Of a stretch of 5,514 bases of DNA, positions 1 to 4,185 are shown piece by piece (position 1 is the first letter of the stretch; each line of letters opens with the position of its first letter). A program made the translations under genes and the position numbers. The notes under the pieces are model-generated. The model worked only from the letters and a program-made list of their open reading frames with translations. It made no database searches and was not told the origin of the DNA. This DNA is from an uncultured Polaribacter sp. (lineage in GTDB: Bacteria > Bacteroidota > Bacteroidia > Flavobacteriales > Flavobacteriaceae): assembly GCA_937936695.1 (NCBI GenBank), contig CALHCK010000078.1, positions 1 through 5,514 of the forward strand, written 5' to 3'.

Positions 1-57
1 GAATTGAACAAAAGGAATTGCTTTACTAGGTATGTATTTTTGATATTCTGAATTCAA
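1..57 (-). CDS. N-terminal fragment of a probable SprT-like domain protein (runs off the left edge)
   Basis: Reading leftward, the frame stays open from a TTG at 57-55 to the window edge and encodes 19 residues beginning (M/L)NSEYQKYIPSKAIPFVQF. No ATG occurs in this stretch, so TTG is the only plausible start inside the window. The pattern 'QKYIP..A(I/V)PFV' resembles, from memory, the N-terminus of flavobacterial SprT-like proteins. These are small zinc metallopeptidase-fold proteins with an HExxH motif further on, which is not visible here. The start lies 3 nt after the TAG of the dehydrogenase, in the same frame, suggesting translational coupling. A competing reading is a plus-strand gene ending at the TAG at 27-29 with C-terminus IEQKELLY. 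Only 19 codons are available, so the family assignment is tentative. Confidence 0.4.
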   Translation of the reverse strand, partial: MNSEYQKYIPSKAIPFVQF

Positions 58-60
58 ACA

Positions 61-741
61 CTACGGGTTTGTAGATGATACTTGTAGTACTTTTCCGTTA
101 TAAAATTTATTTCCTGTTAAAGAGAAATTAAAAATGTAATCTGCCATTTCTTTTGCAGACAAAGGAGCTTTGTAGCCAGGGAAAGCTTCTTCTAGCATTT
201 CTGTTTGCACTGCACCTAAAGCAAGTACATTAAAAGCTATTTGTTTTTCTTTGTATTCTTCGGCTAACAATTCAGAAAGCGTTATTACAGCTCCTTTAGC
301 AGAAGAGTAAGCTGCTAAACCAGGAAACTTTAAACTACCTTGTATGCCTCCCATGCTACTAACGGTAACTACATGACTGCCTTGTTTTAAAAACGGAATT
401 AAAAGTTTTGTAAGTTCTGCAACGGCAAAAACATTTACTTTATACACTTCTAAAAAATCGTTAGAGGTTAAATCTGTAAAAGGTTTGTTTATTAATTTTC
501 CGGCATTATTAATTAAAATGTCTACATGTTTCCAGTGTTCAGCAATATAATTGGTAGCCTTTTTTAAATCAGTTTCTTTAGAAATATCAACAGAAATAAC
601 AGTAATGTTTTTATTATTAACTTCTAAAAGTGCTTTTGTGTTTCTAGATATTGCAAGAACATTATGTCCGTTTTCTGCAAACTGTTTTGCAAGCTCAAAA
701 CCAATACCTCTGCTAGTACCTGTTATAACAACGTTTTTCAT
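61..741 (-). CDS. SDR family NAD(P)-dependent oxidoreductase
   Basis: A 226-residue classical short-chain dehydrogenase/reductase, slightly shorter than the usual ~250. Visible family features are a Rossmann beta-alpha start with the TGTSRGIG nucleotide-binding motif (residues 7-14), a charged region around 33-36 that could contact the cofactor ribose, NNAG (78-81), the structural/catalytic Asn in KVNV (N103), Ser in VSSM (S128/S129), and the YSSAK catalytic motif (Y145, K149). The ALGAVQTEM segment (174-182 region) replaces the common PGxxxT loop. The Ser to Tyr spacing is about 16 residues instead of the usual 13, so a few residues are inserted before the active-site Tyr. It should be a soluble cytoplasmic enzyme interconverting an alcohol and a carbonyl. 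The substrate cannot be read from the sequence, and R11 in the glycine motif mildly favours NADP(H). It sits 54 nt after the beta-helix gene and 3 nt before the next frame on the same strand. Confidence 0.93.
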   Translation of the reverse strand: MKNVVITGTSRGIGFELAKQFAENGHNVLAISRNTKALLEVNNKNITVISVDISKETDLKKATNYIAEHWKHVDILINNAGKLINKPFTDLTSNDFLEVYKVNVFAVAELTKLLIPFLKQGSHVVTVSSMGGIQGSLKFPGLAAYSSAKGAVITLSELLAEEYKEKQIAFNVLALGAVQTEMLEEAFPGYKAPLSAKEMADYIFNFSLTGNKFYNGKVLQVSSTNP

Positions 742-795
742 TTTTAAGTTTTAGACCTGTATGTTAATTAATGTTTTTAGTTAAAAAAAAGATTC

Positions 796-2325
796 TTATT
801 CTTCTTCATCGTCTTTTTCAAAAACAATGTGTTGGTATGCTCCAATATCAGGACTGGTAGTTCTATCTATTCCTAAAATATCGGTAGAAAAAGTAGAATT
901 TGTAGCTTTATTAATGGCATCAGATTCTTCACCAATAATAAATTCTTCATTTCTATTATCTTTAAAATCTGGATTTCCGTTTAAAATAATGTCTTGATAA
1001 AAAGAAGATGTAAAATCTAAATCTGTATTATTACTAAAACCATTACTAGTATCATTAAACTTAATCATACAGTTGCTAATATTATAGTTAAACACACTAG
1101 AATTTTCTGCTCTATTAATAATAAATTCTACATTGTCATTTCCATCAATAATACAATTTGTAAAATTTGCAGCATTTAAATTACCGGTAGTTTCTGTAAC
1201 TTCCATAGCATTTGTATCAAAAGATCTAGAAAAATTATTTATTAAAACAGCAGGTACTAATCGAATACCATTGGTCCAGTAATTAGCAAACGTACAATGG
1301 TTAAAATTATAAGTTCCGCCATTAGTTATACTTAAAGAACTTTGTCCTGCACTACCAACCACTAAATTGTGCCCACTAATATTGGTGCCTCTACCTAAAA
1401 TACCAAAACTAGCACTATTATAAATTTCAGAATTTTCTATAGTTAAAGTAGGTGAGTTTGAATTACCAATACTGTCTACTATAACACCAACCACACCATT
1501 TTTAATAATAGCATGCTTTATTTGGTTGTCTTTACTACCAGCTTGTAACCAAATAGAACTCCATTGACCAGGGATGTTGCTAAAATCGGGTTCTAATCTG
1601 TCTCCTTCAAAAATAATTTTATCCTCTAAAGTACCATTTACTTTAAGGCTAGCGTTTTTTGTAATTATTAAACCAGAGTTTTCATGAAAGTGTACTTTTG
1701 CACCAGCTTCTATAACAAGGGTTTTGTTTTCTGGTACAGCAGCAAAACCATAAATAACGGTAGGTTTATCTTTAGAAAATATAAGTTTATCATCATCTAA
1801 AAAAGTACCTCTAAGTGTTGTTGGTTCTCCATTTAAAGTAAGACTATCCACCTTTAATGTTACAGGATCTCTGTCCGGAAAGATAAAGTTGGCATCTTGC
1901 ACTAAGGTCACCAAATCTACATCTTGTGTTTTATCTCCAGCATCAAATAAAATTCTGTCTGTATAGAGCGGGTTTGTAGTATTTGCAGCGTTTATGGTGG
2001 TTTCTACAAAGATAAAAATACTATCTTTTGCAAGTATATCAATATCATTAAAATTTTTACCAGGAATACCATCAACATTTAAACGATAGCTAGAATTACT
2101 ACCGTTTTCTAGTTTTACTTCTGGTACAGTTATATTTTTATTGCTTCTGTTATAAACCTTTAAAGTGTATGTAGATGAGCTAATGTTTGTAAAAATAGTA
2201 TCTAAAAAAAGCGTATCTACAGAAAACTCTAAATTACCAGTACTAAGCGATGTAGTAAAATCTTTTCTACAAGAACTAACAGTAATTAAAGCTGTACAAA
2301 TTAAAAAGGCAATAAAATATTTCAT
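796..2325 (-). CDS. Right-handed parallel beta-helix repeat lipoprotein
   Basis: A 509-residue predicted lipoprotein. The N-terminus MKYFIAFLICTALITVSSC has a short basic start, a hydrophobic core and a lipobox with acylated Cys at C19. Residues ~30-150 form a beta-rich, Ig-like region (NLEFSVDTLFLDTIF... YTLKVYNRSNKNI), a module often found in Bacteroidota surface proteins. Residues ~160-455 carry repeated short strands with the Asn-rich turns of a right-handed beta-helix, for example 'TLVIEAGAKVHF', 'SLKVNGTLEDKIIFEG', 'HAIIKNGVVGVIV', 'TIENSEIYNSASFGI' and 'FTNCIIDGN'. The end contains SPDIGAYQH (491-499), the DIGAY signature at the close of many such helices, then an acidic tail DDEEE. 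No catalytic residues of pectate-lyase-type enzymes can be assigned, so enzymatic activity is unproven; carbohydrate binding or a structural role are alternatives. The Cys is followed by RKDF, not a clear acidic surface-export signal, so periplasmic versus surface location is open. It lies 79 nt downstream of the cyclotransferase. Confidence 0.85.
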   Translation of the reverse strand: MKYFIAFLICTALITVSSCRKDFTTSLSTGNLEFSVDTLFLDTIFTNISSSTYTLKVYNRSNKNITVPEVKLENGSNSSYRLNVDGIPGKNFNDIDILAKDSIFIFVETTINAANTTNPLYTDRILFDAGDKTQDVDLVTLVQDANFIFPDRDPVTLKVDSLTLNGEPTTLRGTFLDDDKLIFSKDKPTVIYGFAAVPENKTLVIEAGAKVHFHENSGLIITKNASLKVNGTLEDKIIFEGDRLEPDFSNIPGQWSSIWLQAGSKDNQIKHAIIKNGVVGVIVDSIGNSNSPTLTIENSEIYNSASFGILGRGTNISGHNLVVGSAGQSSLSITNGGTYNFNHCTFANYWTNGIRLVPAVLINNFSRSFDTNAMEVTETTGNLNAANFTNCIIDGNDNVEFIINRAENSSVFNYNISNCMIKFNDTSNGFSNNTDLDFTSSFYQDIILNGNPDFKDNRNEEFIIGEESDAINKATNSTFSTDILGIDRTTSPDIGAYQHIVFEKDDEEE

Positions 2326-2404
2326 ATTTGTTATTTAGATCTAGTTGTATTGTAAACAGAATCTTTGTTTTAATCCCTAAAAATAGAACTTTTTATTTGA
2401 TAGA

Positions 2405-3448
2405 TTATTGCTTAGCAACCAATTCTATTTCAAATAATTTACCCCAATTTTTACCCGTTACAAAAAGACGATTATTTTCGGCATCAAAAGCAATTCCATT
2501 TAAAACCTCATCTCTAGCAACTAATTGTTGCGTTTTTTTCATTTCTTTTTCTAAAGAAGTTAAATTAGCAATACCTTCTACAATACCCGTTTTAGGATCT
2601 ATAATAACAATAGCATTTTGTTGGTATTTGTTAGCGTAAATTTTACCATTAATAAGCTCTAACTCATTTAAGTTGTTAATAGCATATTTGTTAGTATACA
2701 CAGCTATAGATTTTTTTTCTTCTAAAGTATCAGGGTCTAAAAACCAAATTTTATTTGTACCGTCAGACTTAATTAAGCTAGCATTGTTGTGTGTTAATCC
2801 CCAACCTTCTTTACTGTTATTATAAGTAAATTCTTTTTCCTGTTTAAAAGTATCTAAATTATAAACAAACCCTTTTTTAGATTGCCATGTTAACCAGTAA
2901 ATTTTATTGTTAAAAATGGTCATTCCTTCACCAAAATATTTGTTATCAATAGCAACTTTTTGTAAAACTTCACCTGTTTTAATAGCAACTTTACGTAAAG
3001 TAGATTGTCCTCTACGACCTGTAGTTTCATATAAAAAACCATTATAATATTCTAGTCCTTGCGTATACGCTTTTGTATCATGTGGGTATTCATTAATAAT
3101 TTTATAACCGTACACTTTAGGTTTTTTATTTGCTAAAACTTCAAAAAAACTGTTTTTCTTAGCTGTTTTATCACCATAAAAAACTAATGCAGACAGTTTA
3201 TACATACCCACACCTAAATCTTTGGTATTAATGTTGGCAGTAGTATTATTTGCAGTAATTTCTTTTCCGTTAATAAAAAACTGAACTTTGTCTACAGATT
3301 TATTTTCAGTTTCTTTTAAAGTAACCTGTAAGGTATTGTTAAGAGTAACTTGCTTTTTGTGCTCTAAAACAAAAGAATATTTATCAGAGCAAGAAGTAAT
3401 TAATAAAAATAAGGTTAAAAAAGTAACAAATAAAGTACTGCTTTTCAT
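2405..3448 (-). CDS. Glutaminyl-peptide cyclotransferase (lipoprotein)
   Basis: A 347-residue protein of the plant/bacterial-type glutamine cyclotransferase family (five-bladed beta-propeller), which converts N-terminal Gln of peptides and proteins to pyroglutamate with release of ammonia. The first 20 residues are a lipoprotein signal ending ITSC (C20), so it should be anchored in the cell envelope. Residues ~25-107 look like an Ig-like domain (VDKVQFFINGKEI, GMYKLSALVFYGDK), and the propeller follows. Family motifs seen are YPHDTKAYTQGLE (121-133, the FTQGL motif with Tyr), LYETTG (139-144; E141 is the likely equivalent of the catalytic Glu), YFGEGMT (171-177), WLTWQ (185-189), GWGLTH (215-220), LNELE (260-264), LNGIAFD (316-322) and FVTGKNW (329-335). 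The propeller is complete. It is the first gene of the minus-strand block and is divergent from rpmE2. A lipoprotein cyclotransferase could modify exported proteins whose signal-peptide removal exposes Gln; that role is inference. Confidence 0.95.
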   Translation of the reverse strand: MKSSTLFVTFLTLFLLITSCSDKYSFVLEHKKQVTLNNTLQVTLKETENKSVDKVQFFINGKEITANNTTANINTKDLGVGMYKLSALVFYGDKTAKKNSFFEVLANKKPKVYGYKIINEYPHDTKAYTQGLEYYNGFLYETTGRRGQSTLRKVAIKTGEVLQKVAIDNKYFGEGMTIFNNKIYWLTWQSKKGFVYNLDTFKQEKEFTYNNSKEGWGLTHNNASLIKSDGTNKIWFLDPDTLEEKKSIAVYTNKYAINNLNELELINGKIYANKYQQNAIVIIDPKTGIVEGIANLTSLEKEMKKTQQLVARDEVLNGIAFDAENNRLFVTGKNWGKLFEIELVAKQ

Positions 3449-3523
3449 TATTAAAAAATTTAAATAAATTATTTATCAGACAAAAAAGCAGGTAAACCAC
3501 AATATTTATCTAAAAAGTTAGTG

Positions 3524-3554
3524 TAAAAGTAACTATTGTAAGTATCAAGACAAA
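3524..3554 (-). promoter_or_regulatory. Candidate promoter of the cyclotransferase gene
   Basis: On the minus strand a TTTG (complement of 3551-3554) is followed after 19 nt by TACTTTTA (complement of 3524-3531). This matches the Bacteroidota consensus TTTG / TAnnTTTG except for the last base. Transcription would begin near 3517, leaving a ~70-nt leader before the ATG at 3448. The -33 element lies within an inverted repeat shared with the opposite promoter. No better match was seen between 3449 and 3600. Confidence 0.4.
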
Positions 3555-3576
3555 TAAAAACAAAATATTTATTTGT
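3550..3576. repeat. 9-bp inverted repeat joining two divergent promoters
   Basis: ACAAATAAA at 3550-3558 is the exact reverse complement of TTTATTTGT at 3568-3576, separated by 9 nt. The two outer halves contain the TTTG -33 elements of the rpmE2 promoter (plus) and the candidate cyclotransferase promoter (minus). The symmetry could be an operator for a dimeric regulator, or two -33 boxes with the same flanking bases placed back to back. The region is A+T-rich, so a chance palindrome is possible. Confidence 0.4.
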
Positions 3577-3601
3577 AAATTAAAAAATAAAGTTAAATTT
3601 G
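3572..3601 (+). promoter_or_regulatory. rpmE2 promoter, Bacteroidota type
   Basis: TTTG at 3572-3575, an 18-nt spacer, then TAAATTTG at 3594-3601: a full match to the primary sigma-factor consensus of Bacteroidota (TTTG, ~17-23 nt, TAnnTTTG). The start of transcription is expected around 3607-3609, giving a ~93-nt 5' leader before the rpmE2 ATG. A strong promoter fits a ribosomal protein gene. Confidence 0.72.
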
Positions 3602-3609
3602 CATCCTCA

Positions 3610-3663
3610 AAATAGTAGATAACAACTATTTAGAAAAGAGTTTAAGCCTTACCAACTTAACTC
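3610..3663 (+). promoter_or_regulatory. Two tandem stem-loops in the rpmE2 5' leader
   Basis: Stem-loop 1 pairs AAATAGT (3610-3616) with ACTATTT (3625-3631), 7 bp around an 8-nt loop. Stem-loop 2 pairs GAGTTTAAG (3638-3646) with CTTAACTC (3656-3663), 8 bp with one bulged T and a 9-nt loop CCTTACCAA. Stem-loop 1 would begin almost at the 5' end of the transcript, and the remaining ~38 nt before the ATG are A/T-rich and look unstructured. Ribosomal-protein leaders, including L31 leaders in other phyla, are bound by the encoded protein to limit its own synthesis. That role here is inference; stabilising the mRNA 5' end is an alternative. Confidence 0.45.
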
Positions 3664-3701
3664 ATACAAACATAACATTAAAGTATTAAATATATTACAA
3701 A

Positions 3702-3953
3702 ATGAAAAAAGGAATTCATCCAGAAAATTATAGAATGGTAGCATTTAAAGACATGTCTAACGAAGATGTATTTTTAACTCGCTCTACTGTAGACACTAAA
3801 GAAACTTTAGAAGTTGATGGTGTTGAGTATCCTTTAGTAAAATTAGAGATTTCAAGAACATCTCACCCATTTTACACTGGTAAATCTAAACTTATTGATG
3901 CTGCAGGACGTATTGATAAATTTAAAAACAAATACGCAAAATTCAAAAAATAA
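3702..3953 (+). CDS. rpmE2: 50S ribosomal protein L31, type B
   Basis: An 83-residue protein starting MKKGIHPENYRMVAFKDM and carrying the diagnostic SHPFYTGK motif (54-61), followed by a basic tail rich in Lys (RIDKFKNKYAKFKK). L31 belongs to the large ribosomal subunit and bridges to the small subunit at the central protuberance. There is no cysteine, so this is the zinc-independent (C-minus) form; type A proteins carry zinc-binding Cys residues. In bacteria with both forms, the type B copy is often induced when zinc is scarce. Whether a type A paralogue exists here cannot be seen. I see no zinc-regulator (Zur)-like site around the promoter, which suggests a constitutive copy. The ATG at 3702 has an A-rich upstream region and no Shine-Dalgarno sequence, as expected for this phylum. 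The gene is monocistronic: its own promoter lies upstream and a strong terminator follows 24 nt after the stop. Confidence 0.98.
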   Translation: MKKGIHPENYRMVAFKDMSNEDVFLTRSTVDTKETLEVDGVEYPLVKLEISRTSHPFYTGKSKLIDAAGRIDKFKNKYAKFKK

Positions 3954-3978
3954 TATTTTTAGAATTTTCAAAATATTA
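3951..3978 (+). repeat. A+T-only inverted repeat spanning the rpmE2 stop codon
   Basis: TAATATTTT (3951-3959) is an exact reverse complement of AAAATATTA (3970-3978), with a 10-nt loop. The 5' arm includes the TAA stop. It sits directly before the terminator stem. With no G-C pair in the stem it would be weak in RNA, and its biological meaning is uncertain. Confidence 0.25.
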
Positions 3979-4011
3979 AAAACTCCAACAATTTTAGTTG
4001 GAGTTTTTTTT
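3978..4011 (+). terminator. Intrinsic terminator of rpmE2
   Basis: ACTCCAAC (3982-3989) pairs perfectly with GTTGGAGT (3997-4004) around the 7-nt loop AATTTTA, and a run of eight T follows (4004-4011). The A-run at 3978-3981 can extend the stem with the T-run, so it might also work weakly on the other strand, although no minus-strand gene needs it. Confidence 0.93.
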
Positions 4012-4028
4012 ATGCTGTAATTATTATG

Positions 4029-4107
4029 GCGTTACCTTTTAGGTCGGGCTTTACACTATATCTTTTTTTCATACTTCAAAAAAGGATGCCGTTACAATCC
4101 CTAACGC
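4029..4107 (+). repeat. Structured intergenic element resembling a dispersed flavobacterial repeat
   Basis: This 79-nt stretch is richer in G+C than its surroundings and folds on itself. The outer stem is GCGTTA (4029-4034) with TAACGC (4102-4107), extended by GGG (4046-4048) with CCC (4099-4101). A small side hairpin is CCT/AGG (4035-4037 and 4041-4043). The central hairpin is a 10-bp stem, 4060-4069 with 4078-4087, containing one G-U pair and an 8-nt loop. The arrangement 'GGCGTTACC..GGTCGGGCTTT.C.CTATATC-hairpin-GGATGCCG...AATCCCTAACGC' matches, from memory, a sequence often repeated between genes in Flavobacteriaceae, where the central hairpin varies. I have no formal name for it. It could be a REP/MITE-like element moved by a transposase in trans, or a transcript-processing or termination structure after rpmE2. 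Confidence 0.6.
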
Positions 4108-4140
4108 AACATATTTGCCAACAATACGCATTATTTTTAA

Positions 4141-4170
4141 ATGAAAATAGTACTTTTACTATTGTTATAA
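4141..4170 (+). other. Nine-codon Leu-rich mini-ORF ahead of the glutamate synthase-like gene
   Basis: ATG at 4141 opens MKIVLLLLL and ends at TAA 4168-4170, 15 nt before and in frame with the ATG of the next gene. Five consecutive Leu codons use four different codons. The hairpin AATAGTA/TACTATT (4146-4152 with 4157-4163, 4-nt loop) lies inside it. Its 3' arm can instead join a second pairing, AACAATA (4120-4126) with TATTGTT (4160-4166). Mutually exclusive pairings around a short ORF recall attenuation leaders, but there is no T-run terminator hairpin and a chance ORF in A+T-rich DNA is quite possible. Confidence 0.2.
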
Positions 4171-4185
4171 AAAGACATATTACCA

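Noticed and set aside
551..754. Plus-strand 67-codon open frame opposite the dehydrogenase
   Set aside because: It is fully antisense to a well-supported SDR gene including its NNAG region; the Phe/Leu/Ser-rich translation is what an antisense of A+T-rich coding DNA gives, and no promoter precedes it.
742..795. T/A-run hairpin between the beta-helix and dehydrogenase genes as a terminator
   Set aside because: TTTTT/AAAAA with a 4-nt loop contains no G-C pair, so it would not form a stable terminator on either strand; the genes may simply be co-transcribed.
2326..2404. Separate promoter or terminator between the cyclotransferase and beta-helix genes
   Set aside because: No TAnnTTTG with a matching TTTG on the minus strand, and no G+C-containing hairpin followed by a T-run, was found in these 79 nt.
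2328..2639. Plus-strand 103-codon open frame opposite the 3' end of the cyclotransferase
   Set aside because: Most of it is antisense to conserved family motifs of the cyclotransferase (LNGIAFD, FVTGKNW), and the product has no recognisable features.
4110..4117. CATATTTG as the -7 element for the glutamate synthase-like gene
   Set aside because: It misses the first consensus base and has no TTTG or TTG about 17-23 nt upstream, where the sequence belongs to the structured element.
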